Shown: piece by piece, positions 23,195 to 34,600 of the stretch
How positions within the stretch are numbered: the first letter of the stretch is position 1
Layout of the letters: every line of letters starts with the position of its first letter
Origin: Pteria penguin
Lineage: Eukaryota; Mollusca; Bivalvia; Pterioida; Pteriidae
Assembly (NCBI GenBank): GCA_035048485.1
Contig: CM068590.1
Coordinates: 13,066,494 to 13,130,493, forward strand
DNA: 64,000 bases
Direction of reading: 5' to 3'
Translations under genes and position numbers: made by a program
The notes under the pieces: model-generated
The model's database searches: none
Told to the model about the DNA's origin: nothing
What the model saw: only the letters and a program-made list of their open reading frames with translations

Positions 23195-23480
23195 TCGATA
23201 ATTATATTCTATATATATAGCATAATTAGGGGTTAATATACTCTATATCATTATTTCAGACAAATAAAGTCCATATGATAGCATAATTTGAGGCTAATAT
23301 ATAGTTATGCTATATCATCAAATAATCTAAGATAAAATATAGTTCATGTAATAGCAAAATTTGTGGTCAATATATTCCATATTTGATATGAATATATTCC
23401 TAGTAAAAGGATAATTTCAGATGTGTATTTACATAAAATAGCATAGTCTGACATAAATATATTTTATGTAAAAGTATTAT
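23195..23480. repeat. Degenerate AT-rich tandem repeat
   Basis: About five diverged ~55-60-bp units share AGCATAATT-GGGGTTAATATATTC-like sequence, at 23220, 23280, 23350 and onward. No coding content. Confidence 0.45.
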
Positions 23481-24114
23481 TTCCGAAATTGAAAAGTCAG
23501 CACGCGTGCCTACAGGGAATATCTGCAATTTACAAGCACATTGAGAGAATTGTGGTCTCCCGCTTTCGGGTTTCTACGGGTGTAGTAATCTGTGATATAT
23601 TGTCATCGTTGTGCATGTCTACATGTATCTGCAGCGGAACCTTGTAAAGTTTGATTTTATACTAGATTATAACTTGGTTCAGAATTTATATTAGGTTTAC
23701 ACAAACCAAATATGAAGGTTTAAATGTACAATCATATTGATCCAGAATATCATATAGCATACTTGAAAAGGGACTTTATCCTTTCAAACAAAATTTTTGT
23801 ACTGGCTAAAGAACTCCTATGAGAGGTTTATCAGTTAGTCCCCACGCCCTTAGAAAAACGGCTATTCGGGAAGGGACAAAGCATGAAATTGATTTCTTAC
23901 ATTTCTCATAATGGAATGTGTCTGACCATTCTTACTGATAGAGTATAGTAGACATGACGCAGGAACGAGTTTTATTAAAGGTCGTTAACCCAATCGTAGA
24001 CGTAGCTTGCAAGTATTTTGCCTTTTAATAAACATCGTAACTTACGATTATGCGTAGATGTACGTGTAAACTTACGTATGCCCAGTAGCAGAAGTTACTT
24101 CGCACGTTAGCAAA

Positions 24115-25606
24115 ATGGCGGCCGTTTTGTTTTTAGTTCAGAGACAAAATGAAGGTGCCTTGAGAGGAAAGCGTGGTTTTGAGACAGCGGCAGCCTTAGA
24201 CGCATTAAATGACACACAACTTATTAGCTGATATAGGTTTCCACGCCATACTGTAATATAAACCATAAACAGCTTAAACCGACGGCAAAGAGATCTCACT
24301 CTATTCTCTCCGAGTTGCAGGTAATATTTTTGTTTAAAAATAAAAAGCAAATACTTCGGAAAGGTCTGATTTATATCAACGAAAACGATATCCATGCGCA
24401 TTAATATTCTGTAGATTTACAGTACTTGTTTCAATGCATTCCTCAATATCAGACTGTTTGATTTTTCAGTTGCGTACATAACTACATAAATGTTATGCAA
24501 TAATAGATACAATCTATCATACCCATGTATTTTGATATTTATTCCATTAAGGGTTATTCTAGTAAGAAGGGGAAAACACTATTCAATGTAAAATATGAAA
24601 GTAACTGGTGTCACAAAACTGGCACTAATAACAAGTATACTTTGATTTTCTAGGTAATCGCCGTATAAAGCCTATTTAACTGCATAATCACAGTTGTTTT
24701 CTATGTGTAAAACAAGTAAAAGTAATTCACATGACAAATTGCCAACGCCCATCCTTCGTCATCAATACTTCAAATTCAAAATTTCCTTTTCAATAAATAT
24801 TGCAAGTTTCATCAAAATATTTGTTTCTTTTAACAAAGAACAAAATTATAAATAATGAGATTAATAATTAATTTTTCTATAGAGGTAAAGCAGTAAAACC
24901 GATTTATCAGCTTTGTAAAATACGATACAGTTAGTAAATCGATTTTATCTCCATAGAAGAATGTTACTCGTGACTATTACGTCAACAATATAATATATCT
25001 AACTGAGCTATAATATTCACATTTGTAAAACCATATGTGTTCGAATCCAAGATGAGAGCATATATATATGTAATGAATTCGTAAGGTTTCTTCATAACTG
25101 TAGTGTTTATTATATATTAAATTGTGTCTTTGGCTTTACTATTTTTATACAGGGGTACATTTCCAAGAGATACAAAGACCAAAACAGTGCCTTGTTTAAC
25201 TAATTCTTTTTCTTTTTCAGCGTATCTATGCATGTGAACAGAATAGTAAAATTTCTAACATCATTTTTTTATGTAAATTCGTAAATATGTTTCGCAGAGT
25301 GGATAGAACACATTAGTATACATTACTGTTACGGTTGAAAAATATTTTTCAATGAAGTATGCTACTAAACATTATGTTTGTATTGTAGATGTCATCACAT
25401 CAGTGGAGGATATCTGCCATTTAATCCTCTTCAGTGCACACTTATCACTGGGACTTGCTTCAGGTTCCATATTAAAGCATTATGTGAGAAAATTATCCCT
25501 ATTACATGATGACAGAGTAACGATGCACCACAACAACAAAATTGACAGAGGAGCAGTTTCACAATCAGCACATGAAATAAGACAACAAGTTGTATCTAGA
25601 TTTTAA
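24115..25606 (+). pseudogene. PIF/Harbinger (HARBI1-like) transposase remnant, DDE core missing
   Basis: The first exon, 24115-24320, starts at AAAATGGCGGCC. It reads MAAVLFLVQRQNEGALRGKR, then LDALNDTQLIS, stop, YRFPRHTVI, stop, and continues to the donor TTGCAG|GTAATA. The 'YRFxRxTI' block is typical of the N-terminal part of Harbinger transposases. A second piece, about 25390-25606, follows the acceptor TTTGTATTGTAG. It ends DDRVTMHHNN...GAVSQSAHEIRQQVVSRF stop, like the C-terminus of the same family. The catalytic DDE domain expected between them is not found, and the first exon has two in-frame stops, so this is a deletion derivative. An (AAAT)n run with AATAAA lies at 25755-25790. Confidence 0.65.
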
Positions 25607-25754
25607 TTAAATTTGATAATGGTTGAAAGACATATCACTTTATTTGAAAACTAGTCCTTTTTACTATTGGCTATTCTTTCTCATGCCTGTACTTTCTTGT
25701 CCTATTTTTAGGTTCTATTATTTCCTCGATTTCACTGTCTTAAAAAAGACATTA

Positions 25755-25758
25755 CAAA

Positions 25759-25789
<31 letters not shown>

Positions 25790-25790
25790 A
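25755..25790. repeat. (AAAT)n microsatellite
   Basis: About eight to nine AAAT units. It also supplies AATAAA hexamers about 150 bp after the Harbinger-like stop codon. Confidence 0.9.
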
Positions 25791-25799
25791 CATCTTTAT

Positions 25800-27150
25800 T
25801 TATTCCTTATTGATGTTCACTTACTAGAAATAATTCATAATTTGATAATATGTTTTAATAATAAAATTTAATACTAAAAATTACATTTTAATAAGAAAAA
25901 AATTACATTTTAATAAGAAAAAAGTTTCAAATGAATCTATCATTATCAACCTTCATGTAAAAGGGAGTAAATGGGAAATGGTTGTAGACAATTCCGCCAC
26001 ACACGCATATACATCGTTACATTTCGTCACATTTACCACACTTATATCCCTTTCATTTTCTGTAATGAATTTAACCATTATCAAATATTAATGGATTAAT
26101 AGAATGTCATAAATTATCTTACATCTTTTATACTGAAAAACCTAATATGGTTGAATCTAATTCGCGACAGACATACAACTAGATTTTAATCTTTAACATT
26201 ATATCTTCTTTTAGTTATATGCTTGATGTTATAGTTAAATGTCTTATTAAAAAGTGCTTATTAAGTGTTATTTGTTCTATTTATGAAACTGGCAATAAAC
26301 TTTATAAGGATAAGTTGTTCTATTACATTTTTGTAAATCTACCCTTAGCTTTTATTACGCTGTTTGTGTTATTCACGTAAACACTAGTATCTGCACCCTC
26401 ATCTATGCCATGCGTGGCCTCAATTGAATTATTGCTTAAGGGCTGAATATACTAAACAACATAATTAAATTTTCACATCTTTCATTGTGATATAAGCTAG
26501 TCCTGAGGTTTAAGCTAAAGTGCTATTGGAATGCTGGGGTATTTTGCATTTTCTTAAAATTCTAATTGAATTTTTATCAACTTTATAGAAATTGCCGCTC
26601 CTTTTGCTTCAGTGTTCCTCTGATAGATATCTGAAAATAGCCATTTTACGGGAAAACTGGAGTAAAATTAACGCTTCCTGTACAACTTTGTTGTATAACC
26701 TTTAACGTCATTTTACTGTAACGTCACAATGCAAACATTAACACCATAATTAAAACCCAAGAAAATGTAGCATTGGCACAACTTCTGACGTCACATATTA
26801 CGGAGACTAACGGGTGAAGAAATCCACCGAGCTGTTTATGGATTATCGTATCCTAGTGAACCCAATATTCGTACACCTAACGTATATTGCGTCATAGCAA
26901 CGGAAACTGTGTATTATTCTGCAAACTCACTTCACTCTCTTATGAACCATCCAAAGTGTTAGTCATGCAGATATGTAGCAAACTCTGATTTATTTCATTA
27001 CTAATTTTATTGTAGGAACAAGTACATCGCCGTCCATGTTTATTTATCTGACGTCATACCCTAAATTCGTACACTTTAAAAAAATAGGCCACTACTATCA
27101 CTAAATGAGTTTCTTGTTCCAGATATGGAATAAAATGTTACAACAAATAA
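25800..27150. other. No confident gene
   Basis: AT-rich. One minus-strand frame at 26323-26451 (about 42 codons, ending DTSVYVNNTNSVIKAKGRFT.. stop) follows a TTCAG acceptor and has protein-like composition, but it is not recognised. TGACGTCA occurs near 26787 and 27050. Confidence 0.35.
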
Positions 27151-27156
27151 TATTGT

Positions 27157-27162
27157 TTTATT
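27157..27162 (-). terminator. Possible polyadenylation signal AATAAA
   Basis: AATAAA on the minus strand, about 85 bases past the stop codon of the transposase-PHD gene. Position and orientation fit a 3' UTR signal. Confidence 0.4.
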
Positions 27163-27243
27163 TGATCTGAAATTGAATGATTATTTTAGAATTTTTATCA
27201 CAACATAAACAATTTGACAAGATTAATGAACAGTTTTGATTTT

Positions 27244-29069
27244 CTATGAGCTTTTACAATGTGGACATAGAAATACATCTCCCTTCCTGACTACTCTTTC
27301 CTTTGTGCAATATATTAAATGAACCCAGTGTGAGCATCTATCACAGGCAACCCATTTAGTAAAAATTAAACAATCACTTTGTCTAACTTCTTTTGGAGTG
27401 AATTGCTTACAGACGCAACACTTGTCTTCCTCAGATATTTCTGTCTCATTTTCAGAATCTGAATTTAAAACCGCTTCATTTTGCGGCACAATTTTACTCG
27501 GTCCAGGTTCTTGTGAGTTTGCCAGGCACTTTCTTTTCTTCTTTTGTTCTGAATTCTTTTTCTGTTTTGATAATTTTCTCTTTTGATGTAAGTTTGTACT
27601 TTTTGTAGTTGATGTTTCCTGATGTTGCATCATTTTTTCCCGAACCTCTTCTTCTGTTATGCAGTGTCCTGATGTTATCTTTGACATGGTTCTCCTATAT
27701 TTATCTATCTTCTCTGTCTTAATTTTTTTCAAACGGTCCACCTTAGATTTAAAATAGTCACCAGTCATGTCAGGTTCTTCAACATCATTCGTTTCTCTGT
27801 TTATGTTACTTTGGTTTCTTTGAACAATTTGTTGACTCTCGCCATTTTCGTTAATACTTTGCTGAGTTGTTTCGTAATTAAAAGCTGCAGATGGAAGAAT
27901 ATAAGCTGTGGCGTATTGGTCTAAAGGATATATACCAGTTTTACGAAATGCCATGCGAAGGTTTTCTGGGCTGAGTGCTTTGGTATAGGCTTTACATGCA
28001 ACCTCACAGATGTTGTTTCTGGTGATGACCGATGCCAAGGTCCTGGTCATTTTGTGACACTCATCATTATAAACTCGGTGAAAAGGCCCGTAACATCCAA
28101 CATCTAACGGTTGAAGGAAGTGGCTTGTGTGGGCTGGTAAAATGTAAAGAATTATATTATGTTCTCTAGCCCAATCAACTAAACCAACGGAAACGTGTGA
28201 TTTATGACCGTCAAGTATAAGCAAGATGGGATCTTCTCCTCTACCTGGAGCATGAGTTAAAAAGTGGTTCTCAAGGTATTGATGAAATATCACAGAATTG
28301 GACCAGCCAGATTCAGATACAGTGCCATCAGTGCCCGGGGTTCCTCCACTTAACAATTCTTGCCGCATTCTGGTTCCAGCAAATACAAAAAAGGGGGAAT
28401 TGCCGTTCCTGCTGCACTACCACATCCCAGAATTGTTGTTGTTGATGATTTCTGTGATTTGATTTCTTGCACCCTGCTTGCCCTTCTTCCAGCAACTACA
28501 GATGGTGGTGTATGATTTTGCTGAATCCCCTTTTCATCCACATTGAAAATGAGATGTGGCTTATCCTGCAAGTTATATTTGGAAATAATTTCCTGCAATT
28601 CTTTGAAATACCCTTTGACTGTATCTTCATTACCAGCCTTTGCTCTCGCAACCTCAAGGCTTCTTGGTTTAACAAACTTAAGTTCAGCATCCCATCTGGA
28701 CATGAACGTCTGATACCACCGCAGAGTTAATGGCTTGTCTGTATCTCTTTTATTTGAAATTCTCGCAATATCATTTGCAATATCAACAACTTCGGATCGA
28801 GTATAACCATACCCAAGTTGCGCCATTTCTTTCAAATGCTCAACAATATGTGCTTCCTCTTCCATATTGAAAACAGGTGCCCTCACTGATTTAACAACAT
28901 CAATTGAAATTTTTCCACTTGTCCTATCTCTCAGACTTTGGACTGGGATTCCATATTGTTTTGCAGCACCTCGTATGCTCTGCTTACAATCCCTTACGGC
29001 AAGATATGCATTTGTCATGCTCGTTGGACTATAAAGTCTGTATTTGCTCGTAATATGGTGCGTGTTCAC
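27244..29069 (-). CDS. pogo/Tigger-like DDE transposase with C-terminal PHD finger, one frameshift
   Basis: Two abutting frames make about 608 residues. The upstream frame (29069-28350) starts after the acceptor TTTTTTTTTCAG. It holds a psq-type helix-turn-helix (SIRGAAKQYGIPVQSLRDR), a CENP-B/Tc5-like DNA-binding region (TLRWYQTFMSRWDAELKF) and the first catalytic Asp (FNVDEKGIQ). The downstream frame (28368-27244) has the second Asp (LILDGHKSH), the LQPLDVGCYGPF motif with the third acidic residue, a Lys-rich linker (about 200-300), and a PHD-type Cys4-His-Cys3 finger (CCVCK...CDRCSHWVH...CPHC) at the end. The frames part at a C5T6 run near 28385; one extra T would join them. All domains are otherwise intact, so it may be a recently active or domesticated gene, or an assembly error. 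The true start lies in an upstream exon not identified. Confidence 0.88.
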
Positions 29070-29099
29070 CTGAAAAAAAAAAAACCACAGACACACTAA

Positions 29100-30020
29100 A
29101 TACCGATGTATAGATAGAAAACTATGATAGATTCTTAAATCATATGTGCATAAATATTTAACAGTTTTGTCAAATTATCCTTGGTAAGGCCCCTAATGGA
29201 AATAAAAGAATAATGCACCAAATGATGTGGCGAATCCAGCAGGCAGTTTGGAAAAGTTTTTAATGCTGGGTAAAGAGAGGTGGGGATTAATTATGTTTAA
29301 AACAACTGTGCAAAACTTATATAATTTGCAAATGCACATTTTATAGAAAAATTGTGAACATTCTTATAGCATATTAAAATACAACAAAAGCAGATAAGAA
29401 GATAAGATAAGAAGAGCAATAATTTGATAATTCCCTGTAGAAATTTATTTGGAATGAAAACTCCGACGAAACAAATGGTTTGCAGAACACTTGACTCTTA
29501 ACATATTGGTCCTTGATTCGAATCCAGCAATAAGTTGACCGGACTGACACTAGCAGTAAATGTCTTTTTCTCCATGGTGACTTCTGCCGCATAACTGAGC
29601 CAGTTACTCCTCTTTTTTCTTACATAAATGTAACTTATAACCATATTTACGTAATACTATCTTGAAATGCATCAAAAGCAAAATATATTTATTATACTTA
29701 AATATATTTTTTTTTCAATATTGATGAAAATATTGTTACCTACATACTTATAACTAACTCCCGTGGATTGAAGATGAAGACAGTTTGAGGGCCAACTACA
29801 AGTTTCCACCCTCTTTTTTGTGGAGGGACTCCTTTTTTAACTGGCTCTGCGAGTCCCATAAACGCTCTTCTTGGTTTCTGCCATAGTCCGCCAACATGTG
29901 GAGATGCGATTGGTTAGGTAAAGTATGTAATTTAAAACACAGGCTTAATATACTTTCCAGACATTTATCATTGCGAGTGCTGAGGGTATATCACTTCAGT
30001 GATTAATTTTTAAGATTTTT
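29100..30020. other. No confident gene; minus-strand frame 29740-29913
   Basis: A 57-codon minus-strand frame at 29740-29913 reads GGLWQKPRRAFMGLAEPVKK and then GWKLVVGPQTVFIFNPREL, ending at TAG. Its composition is protein-like, and it lies upstream of the transposase-PHD gene, but its phase does not fit the acceptor at 29070. The rest is AT-rich without signals. Confidence 0.35.
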
Positions 30021-30024
30021 ATAG

Positions 30025-30117
30025 ATATTTTTGATGGTGCATTGTCTTGGTCATCTAGTGAATGGCTGCAAGATGATACTAGGTCACAGGATAATTTAAA
30101 CCTCAATGAACAGGAAG
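30025..30117 (+). CDS. Possible internal exon, unknown product
   Basis: Between the acceptor GATTTTTATAG and a modest donor GAAG|GTGTAG lies a 93-bp open segment reading IFDGALSWSSSEWLQDDTRS and on to NLNEQE. The length is a multiple of three. No flanking exons were found; the call rests on splice-like edges and composition only. Confidence 0.25.
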
Positions 30118-30119
30118 GT

Positions 30120-32170
30120 GTAGTACCTTCCTACATATATAAGATATATAGTATACACAGATGTGCTACTGTAATGGTGTATACTTTTAACATCAGCCAA
30201 TATAAAATGTGGGTATCATTTTCCCTTCAATTACCTAACAATTGTTATCTTACTAATCATAAAATATATGAGTAGATAAAACGTATGTGTATATTAGAAG
30301 AGAAGATCATTTTTGCACTAAAATCTTGACTACAGAAACTGACTGCAAGCCTATTCATGGTAAATAAAAGGAACTTTTATTTCTGGTATTATCGTTAATA
30401 CAATAATACTGTATATTACACAGAAGTTTATGTAAAACACATCAGCACTATTCGGTTGTAATTTTGAGACTCGAGACAAATATCCACCTTCGTAAATCGT
30501 TTAAATTTTTTTTGCGTCCTGGAAGAGGAAAGAAGTGAAATAGAGAGTCGATTTAATTTTATTTAAATTTATCCGAAATATACGTGTCAGTCAACATTCA
30601 TTTATTTTCAGGTAATAAGCAACACTGATTAACAATAATGCACGATCGATGAGCGTGAGCTACGTTATAATATCTACATAGATACAGATGTCTAGAAAAA
30701 ATTCTTTTTTTCTTTTTTACCGTTTTATCACAGTTCATGTGTAGAAAATTAAAATGTCATGAAACGTCTCAATGATTTCAGAGGAGCTAGAAACACCAAA
30801 TAAATTAATCATAACAATGTATAAACGTCGCAGACTACATCATATTATACATTATACATTATATTATTATAATGTATAAACGTCGCAAACTACATCATTT
30901 TATAAAATTACATTTTTATATTATATCATATTACAGTTTATCGTTTATTTTTTCAATATTGTAACTGGTTAAATAATTTAATTGTTTATACAAGAAATTC
31001 ACAAAGAAATAGTTATGTTGTTTATGTATGTATCATTAAGGGAGCGCAATATTCTATTTTAATCTAAAATACGAAGGTAACTGGCGTCGCGTGACTATGA
31101 CACTAACAACAATGTAACACAATGGACATTCACAGACCTCTGAAATTCCGAGTTGAGACCCAGTGTCCGGGAAGAGTGAGCATCTCTCGTTTGGCTATCC
31201 TCAGTAGCCGTGAATGCTCCTAAATACAGACGAAACCAAGATAGTTCAACACTCTATACATACATAAATGTAAGCAAATACGTAGAGAGTGCCACAGACA
31301 TATAAGATCAGGAAAAAGGTATAATAACACTTAAGTCAAACCCTCCCCGGGGAACTTTTTTCACGAGGAATGGATCTGCTGGTCTTAAAGTTACGACCAA
31401 ATTCAAACTTCAGAATTAGCGTAAGGTGTTTTATGAACAGCTCCTTTCTCCTTAAATCTAAGAGTTCGTCCTGTTTCTTTGTAAACAAAATGCCTAGACT
31501 GGAGAGAAACGTGCAATTTTTCTGGTGTAAATTACATTGATGAGCGTAATTCACTACCCCACAAGCAACAAACACAATCGAATAAGGTAACTGTATAAAA
31601 TTGAAACTTTATCAATAAAGACATCAGTGTACTTACTTTTTTTGTAAAGTGATTTCATGCAGTCTTTTTTGTCTTGCTTGTGATGACGGTGAAAATTTCT
31701 CACTGTTGACCTTGGCAGATGAAATTTCTTTTATCTGCAAAAACCCCATTTCGTCCAGTTCGAGTTTTTTTTTTTCATTTTAGTCTACCTTGTTTTTCTT
31801 AACAGACGACAGCAAATTCGAAAGTGAAATTACACAATATTGATTTCTCTTTGTTAAGAAATTGTCCGTCTCCTTGTTAAAGCGTTTCAGTCATAGAATA
31901 CGACTGACACTTCATTCAAGCCTACTTTTACAACTGGACTTCCATCTTTTAGTGAAATGCAACTTAAGCATACATAGGCTTAGTAGTAAAGTCTACGTCT
32001 ACGTTTAAGTATAAGACTACGACTTTTAGGAATACTCGCTCCATACACGTCGAGTCATAGCCGCAAATAGCGGCCCTATATAAACGATAGGGCCACATTT
32101 CCTAACGTGGCATAAACGTGCAATTTTGATGCACGGAAAGGTCCGCATGATTCTCCGCATTTCGGCATAA
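30120..32170. other. No gene seen
   Basis: AT-rich sequence. A ~60-bp direct duplication (ATAATGTATAAACGTCGCA.ACTACATCAT) lies at about 30816-30900. The piece near 31040-31110 resembles 24560-24640 (GGTAACTGGxGTC...GACACTAACAACAA), so both are copies of a dispersed repeat. No open frame is convincing. Confidence 0.45.
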
Positions 32171-32175
32171 AATAT
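32171..32175. repeat. 5-bp target duplication AATAT (left of BEL element)
   Basis: AATAT at 32171-32175 and again at 39492-39496, directly outside the TG...CA ends of the two LTRs. Five bases is usual for BEL/Pao integrases. Confidence 0.85.
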
Positions 32176-32790
32176 TGTAATGTTACGGTTAGAGTTATCT
32201 TTCTTAGGACAGTATTGACACTCTTAGTTAGAGGTATCCTTCATAAGTTGTTCTGTTCCTGGAAACGATGCACACTTTCGCTGCATGGCAGCTCAGCGCA
32301 TTTTGCTTACAACATGTTGATGTTCCTTTCGCTCCCCATAGAGTAAGTTTTTTTTATTGCTATTTACTGTTTTCTTGGTACTCCATAAGTATGCATATAC
32401 GAGTAATTTGACGGTAAATCAAATATATTTACAAATATATATAAATTTGTCTGTAGAAAGTTCTAGGTCATCCAGTCACGTATGTCCTACTGAGTTATTT
32501 TTAGAAATCAGCTGTTGCAAGCCAAACATTACCTTGTAATTAAAGTCAAGCGTCAGTCTTTGTCTATAAACATATACGTTTAGCTTTTAATTACTAAGTG
32601 TTATGATTATTGATAATTCTTTGATCAAGCACAATCATACCTCTTTGTACGTTCTTTTTCAGAACATTGACTGTAATTTGAAACGTGTACTTAGTATACT
32701 TTACTTTTTCTTTCAGCTTTTTACTACATGTTCATACACATATTTCTTTGTCATATGATGAATAAATTGTTCAACACATAAGGCTTGACA
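32176..32790 (+). repeat. 5' LTR of BEL/Pao element
   Basis: Starts TGTAATGTTACGG and ends GGCTTGACA. It matches 38875-39491. It should contain the element's promoter and polyadenylation signal; AATAAA occurs near its end (32761 region). The primer-binding site is not evident, since GTAAAAAGTC follows directly. Confidence 0.93.
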
Positions 32791-32829
32791 GTAAAAAGTC
32801 TGAACAGTACTAGTAGAGTGAATATCACC

Positions 32830-34600
32830 ATGGCAGCCAGTAAAGACAACATCCAGGAGGATACAGAGTTGCAATCATACTTACGTCATCATTCAAAATA
32901 GGGTTCTTATCATTTTAAGGAACTAATCGAGCCATTCAAAACGAAACTTAAAAAATTCACACATGAGCTCGAATCAATAAAAACAGAAGTTCATAATTTA
33001 TACGATATATACAATAAATTAAGAAATGAATTTATGAATTTTCTTGCAAGACACAATTATGAAGAAAGTGTACAAGAGCAGGAACACCACTCAACGGTGA
33101 AGTTGAAAGTGAGTGCCAAGGTTAAGACGTTTTGTAGTGATATCGACAAGTTATTACCATCTCATGATGATCATGCGTCGCAAGGAACTTTGTCATCGAG
33201 AGTATCAAGTTTGATTTGCCGCCAGCGTGCAAAGGCAGAGGCAGGTCGAGTACGACTTGCGTTTGTAAAAAGGGAAACAGAAATGAAATGGAGCTACTTA
33301 ATGCAGAAGAAGACGTAGCTGCAACTGATGCTGAATTAAAAGCTATGAAAGAAGAATTGGGTGAAGATCAAATGTCGGTCAACAAGTCTGATATTAAATG
33401 TGCTATGGTTAATCAATACATGGATGAACAAAACAGTGTAAATTTACAGCATGTCTCCAAGGATGCAGAAAATGCACAGCAAGGCAGTTGCCATAATACC
33501 TTGCAATTTTCAAACACAACACATTTAAATGCAGCTGCTCCTGTTTTCTATCCTACAAACTATGACGTAGGTTATAGTGATCCGGTTAACCACTCAAATA
33601 CGTTACCTATGCACAATTTATCTACATTTCTTGTGAAAAAAGAGCTGCTGTTATCAAGATTTGTCAAATTTGATGATCAACCGGAGTCCTTTTATATGGA
33701 AACAAAGCTTTACTACATTAGTGGCTGAGCTTAATGAAACACCTCAGGAGGAAATTGACCTTTTGATTAAACACTTAGGACTAGAGTCTTCTAAGCAGGC
33801 TATAAGTATTAAATCATCTAATGCATCTCATCCGCGCATTGGTCTGGAGAGAATATGGAGTAGATTGGAAGAACGATATGGCAGCCCGGTGCTTGTCGAA
33901 GCTTCACTGAAAAATCGTCTTGAAAAGTGTCCAAAATTAAACTCACAAGATTGTGCTAAGCTGTATGATTTGAATGATTTATTAGTAGAAATAAATGCTC
34001 GGATGGAGGAACTGCAGTATAAAAATGCTCTCATATATTTTAATTCGTCAACAGGTATGCGACCAATCATAGAGAAATTGCCTTACAATCTACAGGAAAA
34101 ATGGACTTATCGTGCTTTCAGTTATAAGAAAACAATCAAGTTACTTATCCCCCATTTAGTTATCTACTAGACTTTATCGGAGAAATGAGTCGCATACGAA
34201 ATGACCCAGGCTTCAAATTTGCACAGCGAAACTACTCTGCTACAGGTACCCATAATGCACGCCAAAACAATCAACAAAATACACATACAAAAAGAACTGG
34301 CTTAAATACAAGTGTTAATATTAAGAAAACAGACACAAAGACTGATTGTAAATCGGAAAATTCAAATAACAACAATAAATGTTTATTACATGATGATAAG
34401 CATAGTATAAATGAGTGCAATGCATTTAGGAGATTGTCCCTGTCAGAACGGAAGAAATTGCTAAGAGATTATCACATTTGCTTTAAGTGTTGTGCTTCTA
34501 CATCACACACCTATTCTAACTCTAAGGAGTTTATAAAATGTACTATTTGTGGTAAAAATGATCACACAGCTTCTTTACACGTTTATAACAAAAAAGACAG
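32830..34600 (+). pseudogene. BEL gag region, broken
   Basis: ATG at 32830 opens MAASKDNIQEDTELQSYL and meets TAG at 32899-32901. The frame then reopens through a coiled-coil-like, Glu/Lys-rich part. Frame changes occur near 33270 and near 33690. The second is followed by a DUF1759-type gag domain (LVAELNETPQEEIDLLIKHL, then IWSRLEERYGSPVLVEASL) to about 34060. Two cysteine clusters follow at about 34378-34575 (CLLHDDKHSINEC, CFKCCASTSHTY, CTICGKNDHTASLH): knuckle-like metal sites of BEL gag-pol. The protein would have packaged element RNA in the cytoplasm. Confidence 0.88.

Noticed and set aside
33828..34070. Minus-strand frames across the BEL element (for example 33828, 35412, 36134, 37740)
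   Set aside because: They are shadows of the recognised gag and pol domains on the plus strand.
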